Shown here one piece after another: positions 1 through 8,457 of a DNA stretch of 64,000 bases. How positions within the stretch are numbered: position 1 is the first letter of the stretch; each line of letters opens with the position of its first letter. The notes beneath the pieces were generated by a model. It had not been told where the DNA came from and searched no databases. It worked only from the letters and a program-made list of their open reading frames with translations. Made by a program: the position numbers and the translations under genes. The DNA is from Psychrobacter sp. AH5 (GTDB taxonomy: Bacteria > Pseudomonadota > Gammaproteobacteria > Pseudomonadales > Moraxellaceae): assembly GCF_040371085.1 (NCBI RefSeq), contig NZ_JAMBMT010000001.1, positions 248,001 through 312,000 of the forward strand, read 5' to 3'.

Positions 1-623
1 CCGTTTATCGTTGCCGCGTTCATGGTAAATCAGCGCATTCTTCCTTGACTCATCAAGGCGTTAACGCGATCAGTTATGCCAGTCGTTTGGTTGGCTATGT
101 CGATAGCTTAGCTGATGAGTTCACTAGCCGGGAGGATAATGATGAATTATTTGATGTGCCTTATTCGACGCTGTCGGTAGGCACTATTCACGGCGGCAGT
201 GCGACCAATATTGTACCCAATCTTTGCGAGTTTACTTTTGATTATCGTAACCTGCCGCATATGACGCAAGACGATATTCTCGCGCCTATTCAAGCCAAAA
301 TTGCTGAATTAAACGCCCAGATGCAAGCGCGCGCGCCGGAGACAGGCATTGAGCTACTGCAAGAAGAGAGCGTACCGGCAATGACCGATAGTAGCAATGA
401 CGAGCTGCAACAACTAATAGCGGCACTTACTCAAGACCAGAAACGTCATAAAGTGGCTTATGCTACCGAAGGCGGTCAGTTCACTAATGCCGGTATTCCG
501 ACTATTATTTGTGGGCCTGGCAGTATTGAGCAGGCGCATAAAGCTGATGAATTTGTGGCCCTGAGCGAGATTAAGCGCTGTGATGAATTTTTGCAAAAGT
601 TATTAAATAGTTGCATGGTTTAA
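1..623 (+). CDS. argE: Acetylornithine deacetylase ArgE, C-terminal part (cut by window start)
   Basis: This is the C-terminal part of an M20-family zinc peptidase that removes acetate from N-acetylornithine to give ornithine in arginine synthesis; it acts in the cytoplasm. The open frame enters from the window edge (first full codon at 3), and the visible start begins in the middle of the conserved segment GKSAHSSLTHQGVNA, the dimerisation-domain signature of this family. Further matches are GTIHGGSATNIVPNLC, and EGGQF followed by CGPGS and QAHKADEF near the end, which carry the substrate- and metal-binding residues. The metal-binding N-terminal half lies outside the window. A TTG at 45 is in frame but lies inside the conserved domain, so it is not a real start. 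DapE is a related alternative, but the spacing and motifs fit ArgE better. Confidence 0.85.
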   Translation, partial: VYRCRVHGKSAHSSLTHQGVNAISYASRLVGYVDSLADEFTSREDNDELFDVPYSTLSVGTIHGGSATNIVPNLCEFTFDYRNLPHMTQDDILAPIQAKIAELNAQMQARAPETGIELLQEESVPAMTDSSNDELQQLIAALTQDQKRHKVAYATEGGQFTNAGIPTIICGPGSIEQAHKADEFVALSEIKRCDEFLQKLLNSCMV

Positions 624-767
624 TTATACTTTTGTAGGGTGTCGCCTCGCGCACTATCATAAAATGTTTTAATGATACAAAGTCCTACTTATGAGTAAGG
701 GTTAGCAAGTGTCTAGGATACAGCGATCTATTAAATGTAGTTGGGCGTATAATAGCTATTATAAAAT

Positions 768-799
768 ACACCGTCCAAATGGCGGTGTTTATTTTTTGG
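768..799 (+). terminator. Rho-independent terminator, probably of argE
   Basis: A stem ACACCG / CGGTGT, extended inside by CC/GG around an AAAT loop, is followed by TTATTTTTT. It lies 145 bases after the argE stop and before the next gene on the same strand, so it separates the two transcription units. Confidence 0.7.
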
Positions 800-841
800 C
801 ACCATTTTAATCATTTTTATGCAGCAAAGTAGGGGTTATTG

Positions 842-1612
842 ATGTCTTGGCATCTATTTACGATATTTTTTGTTAGTACCTTTTTTATCTCAGCCACTCC
901 AGGCCCTAACATGCTGTTAGCCTTTCAATACGGGCTAAATTATGGCGTAAAACGTACCCTTTGGACATTGGCAGGCTTGAGTCTGGGTCTGTTTATTTTA
1001 CTGTTATCAACGCTGCTAGGCTTGGATGTTATTAGTCGTCAACAGCCCTGGGCCTTAGAGGTTATCAAAACCGTCGGCGCGATCTATCTTATTTATTTGG
1101 GCGTTATGTCATGGCGCGATACGGGTAATAGTAGCTTGATGGAAGATGCTCGCACTGTGAGTGCTGAAGTAGCGGCAGATTACTTAGATAGTGACTGCAA
1201 TAGTAGTAATGGTAATGGTAGTATTGGTTTTGCTAGTGTAGGTGCTGCAAAGCAAAAGCCGCGCTCCTTGTCCAGCGCGGCAGTTAAGATTAGTCCTACT
1301 AATCTAACGTTATTTCGTACAGGCGTTTGGGTGTCATTGTCTAATCCCAAAGCTATCTTATTCTTTGCCGCTTTTTTCCCCAAATTTATCAATTTTAGCG
1401 CGCCGCTTTGGCCACAGTATATCTTTCTTACTCTAGGGCTATTCTTGAGCGAAACTATTTGGCAAATCATTTATACATTAGGTGGTAAGCAATTAGCAGG
1501 CTGGCTTGATGTGGGCAATCGTTTAACTTGGCTTAATCGAGCCTGTGGGATTATCTTTATGGTAATTGCCGCCGCTTTATTAGTTGAAGTCGCTAGCCAC
1601 TTTATAAATTAA
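842..1612 (+). CDS. LysE/RhtB-family amino acid exporter
   Basis: This is an inner-membrane translocator of the LysE/RhtB family, which exports amino acids or related metabolites; the substrate cannot be read from sequence. The family signature ATPGPNMLLAFQYG lies at residues 19-32, followed by hydrophobic helices at about 40-60 and 75-92 and three more in the C-terminal half (SLSNPKAILFFAAFFP is typical of the second half). I chose ATG 842 because AGGGG sits about 8 bases upstream; a TTG one codon earlier is less likely. The protein has 256 residues against about 205-210 for the family. The surplus is a Ser/Asn/Gly-rich cytoplasmic insert at about residues 95-150. Confidence 0.88.
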   Translation: MSWHLFTIFFVSTFFISATPGPNMLLAFQYGLNYGVKRTLWTLAGLSLGLFILLLSTLLGLDVISRQQPWALEVIKTVGAIYLIYLGVMSWRDTGNSSLMEDARTVSAEVAADYLDSDCNSSNGNGSIGFASVGAAKQKPRSLSSAAVKISPTNLTLFRTGVWVSLSNPKAILFFAAFFPKFINFSAPLWPQYIFLTLGLFLSETIWQIIYTLGGKQLAGWLDVGNRLTWLNRACGIIFMVIAAALLVEVASHFIN

Positions 1613-2310
1613 AGAATAATTTTACTCTTTAATGTTTTGGCTATTTGAATTTTAAATTTAATCTATTATATTTTAATAAAATAAATATTGACTTTATATT
1701 TTAAAGCGTTATTATAATTCAACTTAGCTTTAGTTACTGTCTTTTTAGTAAGCTACTAAAAGCTATAAATCATTTTTATTCGTCTGCTATTACCGCTCTG
1801 CTAATAGCCATAACCGACGGAGGAATCATCGTGTCTTATCTACCAGCTACAACGTTTTTAAAGAATAAATGTGTAAGTAACATGACAGCAATGACGACCT
1901 CGCAAAGGTTTGGCTAAGCTTATAGAGCAGTGATTTATTGATGGCTAGTTCTCAATAGCTATTTAGAGCTACTCTTTTATAGATAGCTATCCACTTTATC
2001 TCTCTTTGCCAGCTTACATCACTAAGCTCAATAGTCGCTATTGTTATTTATACCTCCACTATTTTTTACCTGTGCTACCTATAGGCATAACTTTATGCTG
2101 GGGTTGCTAGTATGGTTATTGGTAAAAATTATTTAAAACGCTACTAATAAATAAACTCTAACTTTATTAAAGTTAAAATAATAAAGTTAATAGTTTTTTA
2201 TTGTCTAGTATTTATAAATTATAGATTATAAATTTATTTCTTATTAAATTAGGACAAAAGGTCGCGTCTAAATTTTATAGATTTAAAATAAAAAACGGAA
2301 ATAATAAATA
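1613..2310. other. Long AT-rich intergenic region upstream of rtcB
   Basis: About 700 bases separate the exporter from rtcB. The stretch next to rtcB (roughly 2130-2300) is very AT-rich and probably holds the rtcB promoter, which I could not fix. I see no rtcR-type regulator, no tRNA and no terminator with a clear T-tract. The only coding candidate is a 28-codon frame at 1831-1917, listed separately. Confidence 0.6.
1831..1917 (+). CDS. Candidate 28-residue small ORF with a strong ribosome binding site
   Basis: A GTG at 1831 is preceded by GACGGAGGAAT, a strong Shine-Dalgarno match with a spacing of about 7-8 bases, and opens a 28-codon frame ending at TAA 1915-1917. The peptide begins MSYLPATTFLKNK and ends TTSQRFG; it has no obvious transmembrane segment and I recognise no family. 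Its Shine-Dalgarno sequence is better than that of rtcB downstream. It could be a small protein, a leader peptide or the remnant of a longer gene. I call it only because of the binding site. Confidence 0.3.
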   Translation: MSYLPATTFLKNKCVSNMTAMTTSQRFG

Positions 2311-3525
2311 ATGAGCATTCAATTAGTATTAAATAAAAGTGGCAAACATGGTGTTCCGGTGAAGATTTATACCACTGATGTGGAACAAAGCGCCATGCAA
2401 CAACTGCGTAATCTAGCCCAGTTAGAGTTTATTCACTCACACATTGCGGTGATGCCTGATGTGCACGTTGGCAAAGGCGCGACGGTCGGCAGTGTGATTC
2501 CAACTAAATCTGCCATTATTCCAGCAGCGGTCGGTGTTGATATTGGCTGCGGCATGAACGCGGTGCGCTTATCACTAACGGCAAGCGATCTGCCCGATAG
2601 CTTAAAGCCGCTACGCTTGGCGATTGAGCAACAAGTGCCTGTGGGCTTTAACATGCATAAGCAAATTCAAGCCAAAAACTCTACTTTAGATCCACTGGCC
2701 AAACGCCTAAAGCCGATTACCGACAAGCACCCAGGATTACTCAAAATGCTCAGAGGTTTTGAGCGCACTTGGGCAAAGCAGCTCGGCACCTTAGGCGGCG
2801 GTAATCATTTTATTGAGCTGTGTCTGGATGAAAACCAAGATGTCTGGGTGATGTTGCATTCGGGCAGTCGCGGTATTGGTAATTGTATTGGTCAATACTT
2901 TATTAATTTGGCTAAAAAAGAGCGGCAAGCACGCTTTGGTCATGTGCCTGATAGCGACTTATCTTACTTTGCCGAGGGCTCCGATAGCTTTGCTGATTAT
3001 CTTGAGGCGGTCGAGTGGGCGCAGGATTACGCGCTAGAGAATCGCCGTGAGATGATGCGTTTGATTATCAAGGTATTGCAATCGCCGCAAGCAGGCTTGC
3101 CAAGGTTTGCCCTGACCAAAGAGGCGATTAATTGTCATCATAACTATGTCAATGAAGAGATGCACTTTGGCGAGCAAGTCTACGTCACTCGTAAAGGCGC
3201 TATTAGTGCTTACGCAGGCGAGCTAGGCATTATCCCCGGATCAATGGGCGCAAAGTCCTTTATCGTGCGCGGCCTTGGCAATGACGAGTCGTTTTGTTCC
3301 TGCTCGCATGGTGCTGGGCGACGTATGAGCCGAGGTAAAGCGACGCGTGCTTTTACTATCGATGAGCTAAAAGCACAAACCGCTGGCGTTGAATGTCGCA
3401 AGGACAAAGGCGTTATCGATGAGATACCGGGCGCTTATAAAGACATCGATGAGGTGATGGCCAATCAAAGCGACTTAGTGGAAGTGGTGCATACCCTAAA
3501 GCAGGTGATGTGTATAAAAGGCTAG
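2311..3525 (+). CDS. rtcB: RNA-splicing ligase RtcB
   Basis: RtcB seals RNA ends carrying 2',3'-cyclic phosphate (or 3'-phosphate) to 5'-OH ends, using GTP and manganese, in tRNA and rRNA repair. The metal-site motif GVDIGCGM places Asp77 and Cys80; GGGNHFIEL follows in the middle; the motif CSCSHGAGR places the histidine that becomes guanylylated at His333. The length of 404 residues is that of the E. coli-type enzyme. The ATG at 2311 has only a weak purine-rich stretch upstream. No rtcA, rtcR or archease gene lies nearby, so here the ligase stands apart from its usual regulon. Downstream is a MITE-like element and a small basic protein. Confidence 0.96.
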   Translation: MSIQLVLNKSGKHGVPVKIYTTDVEQSAMQQLRNLAQLEFIHSHIAVMPDVHVGKGATVGSVIPTKSAIIPAAVGVDIGCGMNAVRLSLTASDLPDSLKPLRLAIEQQVPVGFNMHKQIQAKNSTLDPLAKRLKPITDKHPGLLKMLRGFERTWAKQLGTLGGGNHFIELCLDENQDVWVMLHSGSRGIGNCIGQYFINLAKKERQARFGHVPDSDLSYFAEGSDSFADYLEAVEWAQDYALENRREMMRLIIKVLQSPQAGLPRFALTKEAINCHHNYVNEEMHFGEQVYVTRKGAISAYAGELGIIPGSMGAKSFIVRGLGNDESFCSCSHGAGRRMSRGKATRAFTIDELKAQTAGVECRKDKGVIDEIPGAYKDIDEVMANQSDLVEVVHTLKQVMCIKG

Positions 3526-3537
3526 TCAGTTTTATAA

Positions 3538-3545
3538 AAGATAAA
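3538..3545. repeat. Target site duplication, left copy (AAGATAAA)
   Basis: This 8-bp sequence abuts the left inverted repeat of the MITE-like element and is repeated exactly at 3678-3685 next to the right inverted repeat. Confidence 0.75.
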
Positions 3546-3677
3546 GGTGGTGTGTCAAAAAGTATGCTGATTAAAATTTGAACAATTTTTGAAGCCTTGA
3601 AAGCCCTATAGAATCAGAGAACTTAGCATAGATTTCTTATTGACTTTTATCGCCAGCATACTTTTTAAAACACCACC
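3546..3677. mobile_element. MITE-like element, 132 bp, with 24-bp terminal inverted repeats
   Basis: The ends at 3546-3569 and 3654-3677 are inverted repeats of 24 bp matching at 22 positions; both outer ends read GGTGGTGT going inwards and both inner ends read AGTATGCTG. The element is directly flanked by an 8-bp duplication, AAGATAAA, at 3538-3545 and 3678-3685. The interior is AT-rich and non-coding. Inverted ends plus an 8-bp AT-rich target duplication are the marks of a non-autonomous transposon moved in trans; IS1595-type elements make such duplications, but the family is my inference. Confidence 0.8.
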
Positions 3678-3685
3678 AAGATAAA
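3678..3685. repeat. Target site duplication, right copy (AAGATAAA)
   Basis: This is the exact second copy of the 8-bp duplication flanking the MITE-like element. It lies 15 bases before the start codon of the small basic protein, so the insertion now forms most of that gene's upstream region. Confidence 0.75.
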
Positions 3686-3699
3686 AAGTAGGTCAAATT

Positions 3700-3945
3700 A
3701 TGAGCTTAAAACAAACTTTAAAAAAAGCTAAACAAATTGAGCGGCAATTAGCGCAACAAAATAATGCTAATAATACTGCAACTCAGCAAACGCTAGGCGC
3801 TATTAAACCGCGTAATTATTTAGCGCTTGATCCGCTATTAAGAAAGGGCGGTATCCATGAAAAGGAGGATATCGATATTGTCCGCAAAAAACGCCGCCGT
3901 GAGACGAAGCAGCGTTTGCGGCAGACCGATTGGTTGTCGGAGTAA
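3700..3945 (+). CDS. Small basic hypothetical protein (81 aa)
   Basis: I do not recognise a characterised family. The protein has an Ala/Gln/Asn-rich helical N-terminus (residues 1-30), then a conserved-looking centre DPLLRKGGIHEKE and a very basic tail RKKRRRETKQRLRQ, so RNA or DNA binding is possible but unproven. The ATG follows AGTAGGTC with acceptable spacing. It lies on the same strand as rtcB but is separated from it by the MITE-like element, and it ends before a bidirectional terminator. Conservation of the gene next to rtcB in relatives would be the best hint to a role. Confidence 0.65.
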   Translation: MSLKQTLKKAKQIERQLAQQNNANNTATQQTLGAIKPRNYLALDPLLRKGGIHEKEDIDIVRKKRRRETKQRLRQTDWLSE

Positions 3946-3972
3946 TGATGATTTTTATTAAGTTTTACGCAC

Positions 3973-4010
3973 AAAAAAGCCGTTTACTATTAATAGCGAA
4001 CGGCTTTTTT
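3973..4010. terminator. Bidirectional terminator between the small basic protein and miaB
   Basis: AAAAAAGCCGTT and AACGGCTTTTTT form a strong stem with A- and T-tracts on both sides, and it lies between two convergent genes, so it can serve both. Confidence 0.85.
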
Positions 4011-4076
4011 ATTTAAATTTATTGGGTGTTGCAAGTTTTACGAGGCCTACAAAGCTTCGTTGTTGCAAGGTAAGAG

Positions 4077-5567
4077 TTAAGCCAACACCTCAACCAGCTC
4101 ACCTTTCACCATATGCGGACTAACAAAATCGGTCACACGCACGCTGACAATTTTACCGAGTAGCTCATCCATTTTATCTAAGTCATATTTGAACATTACT
4201 GTACGGGTATTATCCGCGGTACCGATTAGGCAGTCAGGATGACGATCGGCGACTTGCTCGACCAGCACTCGAGTGGTAGTGCCAACCATCTCATGCGATT
4301 TGGCTAATGTCGAATCGATAATCACTTTTTGAAATTCTGCTAGACGTGCTTTTTTGGTAGCAAAGCTGACATCATCAGTTAGCTCTGCTGCTGGAGTGCC
4401 TGGACGCTTAGAATAAATAAAGCTGTACGAATGGTCGAAGTTTAATTCTTTAGCCAAATTTAGCGTATCTTGAAAATCCTCATTGGTCTCACCGGGGAAG
4501 CCAATAATAAAGTCGCTCGATAGATGAATATCAGGGCGTACCGCTTTGAGCTTATTAATCTGATTAATATAGACGTCGATAGTATGATTGCGTTTCATCG
4601 CCGCAAGGATAGCGTTTGAACCGCTTTGAACCGGCAAATGCAAATGCGAGACCAGCTCAGGCAACTGCGCGTAAGCATCGATAATATCGTCGGTGAACTC
4701 TAGCGGATGGCTGGTGGTATAGCGAATACGCTCAACGCCATCGATGTGCGAGACATAATGCAGTAATTCTGCAAAACGGCAAATACTGCCATCGTCTTTT
4801 TGACCGCGATAGCCATTGACGTTTTGACCTAATAGATTAATCTCGCGTACGCCTTGCTCAGCAAGACTATCAATCTCTGCGAGCACATCATCAAGCGGAC
4901 GTGATAGCTCTTCACCGCGCGTATAAGGGACCACGCAAAATGAGCAATACTTTGAGCAGCCCTCCATGATGGAGACAAAGGCTTTAAACCCGTCAACTTT
5001 AGGCTCAGGCAAAAAGTCAAACTTCTCAATGCTAGGAAAAGAGATATCGATAGTGCCGATGCGGTTTTTTGGGGCGATGTTTTTTTGCTCATTAGACTGA
5101 TCGTAGAGCTCAGGCAAACGATGCAAAGTCTGCGGACCAAACACCATATCGACATAAGGCGCGCGCTTTTGGATATTATCACCTTCTTGCGAGGCGACGC
5201 AGCCGCCCACGCCAATCACTAAATCAGGACGTTTTTCTTTAAGTTTGCGCCAGCGACCCAGCTCTGAAAATACCTTTTCTTGCGCTTTTTCGCGAATAGA
5301 GCAAGTATTCATCAACAAGACATCCGCTTCATCAATATCGTGCGTGACCTCCATACCATGACTATCACCGAGCACATCAAGCATTTTGTCAGAATCATAA
5401 ACGTTCATCTGACAGCCTTGCGTGGTGATAAAGACCTTTTTTACCTGTGCATTGACCGGAGCGGCTACAGCGTGAGTCTCTTTGAGTGCGTCAATAGCAG
5501 GCGTTGTGACCTCCAAGTTAGCAATAACCGTGTCATCGTTGCGGGGATCAAATACAGTAACACTCAT
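4077..5567 (-). CDS. miaB: tRNA-2-methylthio-N6-isopentenyladenosine37 synthase MiaB
   Basis: MiaB is a radical-SAM methylthiotransferase that adds a methylthio group to i6A37 of tRNAs reading UNN codons. The N-terminal MTTase domain binds one 4Fe-4S cluster through Cys52 (TTQGCQMN), Cys89 (NTCSI) and Cys123 (GGCVA). The radical-SAM cluster is held by Cys204, Cys208 and Cys211 (CSKYCSFC). A C-terminal TRAM domain follows. At 496 residues it is about 20 longer than the E. coli enzyme because of an N-terminal tail of about 40 residues. The ribosome binding site at this start is poor, so a later start is possible. It is transcribed alone; neither ybeZ/phoH nor ybeY follows within the window. Confidence 0.95.
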   Translation of the reverse strand: MSVTVFDPRNDDTVIANLEVTTPAIDALKETHAVAAPVNAQVKKVFITTQGCQMNVYDSDKMLDVLGDSHGMEVTHDIDEADVLLMNTCSIREKAQEKVFSELGRWRKLKEKRPDLVIGVGGCVASQEGDNIQKRAPYVDMVFGPQTLHRLPELYDQSNEQKNIAPKNRIGTIDISFPSIEKFDFLPEPKVDGFKAFVSIMEGCSKYCSFCVVPYTRGEELSRPLDDVLAEIDSLAEQGVREINLLGQNVNGYRGQKDDGSICRFAELLHYVSHIDGVERIRYTTSHPLEFTDDIIDAYAQLPELVSHLHLPVQSGSNAILAAMKRNHTIDVYINQINKLKAVRPDIHLSSDFIIGFPGETNEDFQDTLNLAKELNFDHSYSFIYSKRPGTPAAELTDDVSFATKKARLAEFQKVIIDSTLAKSHEMVGTTTRVLVEQVADRHPDCLIGTADNTRTVMFKYDLDKMDELLGKIVSVRVTDFVSPHMVKGELVEVLA

Positions 5568-5956
5568 AAGAAGAAGTCCATGATTAAAAAGTATAACGGT
5601 TGCAGGTGGTTAGCAAGTGGCGTATTTTATCATAATAAGGGTATAAAGTGAAAAGTAACCCCAAGCTAATAGTATTGATATGGGCTAATTATTTATAGTA
5701 GTATCAAACGCTTATCCTTGCTTGCTTAAACGTTACTCTATTTACCACTGCGTTTATAACTGCCAATCTACGCTCATTGGTCATCAATATCACTTTGTTG
5801 TTACAGGGCGCTGTCCTAATTAGGGATAAATGGTAAAGCTAATGGTTGAAAGTCGAGCAAATATAGTATGATGAGTTTTGTTACTCCAGCATTGATAGGC
5901 AAAATAGCCAATATCGCTATTCACACGCTAGTAAAGTTATTATAAAGAGAGTCCGT
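5568..5956. other. Divergent intergenic region between miaB and slt
   Basis: This region of about 390 bases must hold the promoters of both divergent genes. A TTGAAA followed 15 bases later by TATGAT (about 5847-5873) could drive the transglycosylase gene, though the spacing is short. I see no further gene; a frame running from 5280 into this region on the plus strand is antisense to miaB for most of its length. Confidence 0.5.
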
Positions 5957-8134
5957 ATGACAAAGTTGCGCGTAGCTCACCACAGCACATCACCGATTAA
6001 AACCAAGCCGTATTCAAGCTCAAAGCGACTAAAGCGCGTTAATATTACCAGATGGCGTGTCAGTGCTTTGAGCGTCGCTACTGCTATGGGGGCGCTAGGC
6101 TTATCACAAGTCGCTTGTGCTGAATTGACATGGGGTGAGGGCGAGAGCTTAGAGCAATCCGCTACTTCTTATTCAACCAATAGTTATCAGTCAGAGGGTT
6201 ATCAGTCAGGCAGCTTTCAATCAAGTAGTGACATTGACTTATTCAACGCGGCGGCGCAAGCTGAAAATCGCGGCGATGTCAGCGCCTTATATGGTTATGA
6301 GCAATCGATGAGTGGGGGGCTATTTGCGATGTATCCCACTTATTGGCGGATGAATTTAGATCTAAATTCTCAAAGCGCTGCTAGCGTCTCGCAGTTTGTA
6401 CGTCAGTATCCAAACACCGTCATGGCAGAAAAACTAGTAGCTGATTTTGCTGAGACCAAAGCGGGTGCCAATGATTATGCTGCCGTGCGGCAAGTGGCTA
6501 ATTTGATTACTAATGCCGATAGCTCTGAGCGCTGCGCTATTGCCTTAGGGTTCAATAATGGCGGTGACACTATTCGTGCTATGGCGGCTAAGTCCGATGT
6601 TTGGCTCACCACCAAAAAGCAGCCCGCTTTATGTGATCAGCTAGCGATGGAGATGAATAACAACGCGCTAATTAGTAATCAAGACCGGGTTTCTCGGCTT
6701 AAACGTATGCTACGTAAGGGTAAGACTGGTGATATCATGGCGTTATCTTCGCGCTTAGGTACGCCTATTCCTTATTCCGCTTTAAGCGAGATTCAGCTGA
6801 GTCCATCGTCTTTTTTTAGTAAGTTTACAAGAGAGCCGGTAAGCCAAACCAATCAGTACCTTTATCTTTATGCGTTAGGGCGTTTGGCGGACAAGTCTTA
6901 TCGTGAAGCTGCGCTACAATTAGACTTTGATATCAAGCAAGACAATCAGCGCAGCAGACGTCTATTAAACGAGGACACGCGCCGCTATGCTTATCGCATT
7001 ATCGGGGTCAAGCGTATGAATTATAATACTGATGACGGTTTTAACAGCGAGGCAGTCGATTGGTTCCGCGCCAGCTTAGATAATGATTTTAATTTTGAAG
7101 AAGCAGAAGACTACGCTATTGCTGCCATTCGTTTTAGTCGTTGGGACGATGTGGTGGAGGCTATCTCCAAGATGGATAGTGAGACCCAAAAGTCCAATCA
7201 ATGGCAATATTGGTTAGCGCGCGCTTATGAGCAATCAAGCGATACTAATAAGCGCAGCACTGCCAAAAGAATGTATCAACAATTAGCCAAGAGTAACGAT
7301 TATTATGGTCTAATGGCCAAAGACAAAGTAGGTCAACGCTTTGACGCTAGTCGTTTGGGCGGCAATAATCTGCCTAATATAAGTAGCAGTGAGCGTGCTC
7401 GAGTGATGCAAGATCCTAACTTTGCTCGCGCTTTTGCGCTCTATAATGGCGATGCCAATCGCTCTTTTGCTAATCGTGAGTGGAACTGGGCGGTGAAGGT
7501 TGCGCGTGATAAGCGCGATGACAATCTGATCGTTGCAGCCGCGCGAGTAGCCTATGATATGGGCTGGCTTGACCGCGCCATTTATGCCATTGACAATACC
7601 GATAGAGTCGATAGCTTAGCGCTTTCTCATCCGATGCCGCATCAAAGCGCGGTAGTTCGTTATAGCCGTGATGCGGGTATTGATCCGGCGTGGGCTTATG
7701 GTATCATGCGTCAAGAAAGCCGATTTGTACCCTCAGCACGCTCTAACGTTGGTGCTAGCGGCTTGATGCAAGTGATGCCAGATACTGCAAAATATATTGC
7801 TCGTAATTTAGGCGAAACTTATAGCGCTAGCCGCGCCAACAGCGGCGATACCAATATTCGCTATGGGACTTGGTATATGGGCGATATCTTAGGTAAGCTT
7901 AATTATCAGCCGGTGCTTGCAACCGCAGGCTATAATGCAGGTCCCAATAATGCCAAACGTTGGCAGCCTGTTTATGGCTCGCTTGCAGCCGATCAGTATG
8001 TTGAGTCTATCGCTTATCCTGAGACGCGCAACTATGTCAAACATGTGATGGAAAATGCTACCATCTACAGTAGTTTATTGGGTCGTCCGCAAGCGATTAC
8101 CGAGCGTATGGGCGTCGTTCCGGCAGGCTTTTAG
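5957..8134 (+). CDS. slt: Soluble lytic murein transglycosylase (Slt70-like)
   Basis: This periplasmic enzyme cleaves the MurNAc-GlcNAc bond of peptidoglycan and leaves a 1,6-anhydro end, feeding the recycling pathway in which AmpD (encoded about 7.4 kb downstream) acts. An N-terminal signal region is visible at about residues 30-54 (basic stretch, hydrophobic core, SQVACA). A long alpha-helical superhelix with TPR-like repeats fills residues 90-560. The GH23 domain follows: AYGIMRQESRF with catalytic Glu587, GASGLMQVMPDTAKYIA, and AGYNAGPNNAKRW. The length of 725 residues is close to Slt70 plus a longer leader. The start has GAGAG about 8 bases upstream. Confidence 0.92.
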   Translation: MTKLRVAHHSTSPIKTKPYSSSKRLKRVNITRWRVSALSVATAMGALGLSQVACAELTWGEGESLEQSATSYSTNSYQSEGYQSGSFQSSSDIDLFNAAAQAENRGDVSALYGYEQSMSGGLFAMYPTYWRMNLDLNSQSAASVSQFVRQYPNTVMAEKLVADFAETKAGANDYAAVRQVANLITNADSSERCAIALGFNNGGDTIRAMAAKSDVWLTTKKQPALCDQLAMEMNNNALISNQDRVSRLKRMLRKGKTGDIMALSSRLGTPIPYSALSEIQLSPSSFFSKFTREPVSQTNQYLYLYALGRLADKSYREAALQLDFDIKQDNQRSRRLLNEDTRRYAYRIIGVKRMNYNTDDGFNSEAVDWFRASLDNDFNFEEAEDYAIAAIRFSRWDDVVEAISKMDSETQKSNQWQYWLARAYEQSSDTNKRSTAKRMYQQLAKSNDYYGLMAKDKVGQRFDASRLGGNNLPNISSSERARVMQDPNFARAFALYNGDANRSFANREWNWAVKVARDKRDDNLIVAAARVAYDMGWLDRAIYAIDNTDRVDSLALSHPMPHQSAVVRYSRDAGIDPAWAYGIMRQESRFVPSARSNVGASGLMQVMPDTAKYIARNLGETYSASRANSGDTNIRYGTWYMGDILGKLNYQPVLATAGYNAGPNNAKRWQPVYGSLAADQYVESIAYPETRNYVKHVMENATIYSSLLGRPQAITERMGVVPAGF

Positions 8135-8180
8135 CGATAGCAGCTTAAGGCTATTAGCTTATCAGTAATAGCGTCAAAAG

Positions 8181-8213
8181 GTCATCAATGATAATTTATT
8201 GATGACTTTTTTT
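8181..8213 (+). terminator. Rho-independent terminator of slt
   Basis: GTCATCAAT pairs with ATTGATGAC around an 8-base loop and is followed by TTTTTTT. It lies 47 bases after the slt stop. Confidence 0.85.
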
Positions 8214-8457
8214 ATGTGAACAGGGTAGGTCGTTTTTATTATTGCAGCTATTAAGCAAGCTTTGATACTCTTTGATAATAACGACGTACAAGCTGAATTT
8301 ACGTTTCTGCTATATATTAAAAAGGACGGTTTGCTAGTATGGCATAAGCTGAGCTAAATAGTAGCAATGGTTAGCTATTTAGCAGTTCTAGCCGCTACTT
8401 GCCCTACTGTTTATACGCGATAACTTTGTTCGATAACTACTGAATACTTGTGAAATT

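Noticed and set aside
46..600. TTG at 45 as the start of a complete short peptidase gene, and a minus-strand frame at 414-596
   Set aside because: Conserved ArgE residues continue upstream of the TTG to the window edge, so the gene is merely cut off; the minus-strand frame is its shadow.
5280..5651. 123-residue frame on the plus strand overlapping the start of miaB
   Set aside because: It is antisense to the conserved MiaB coding region and shows no ribosome binding site or domain.
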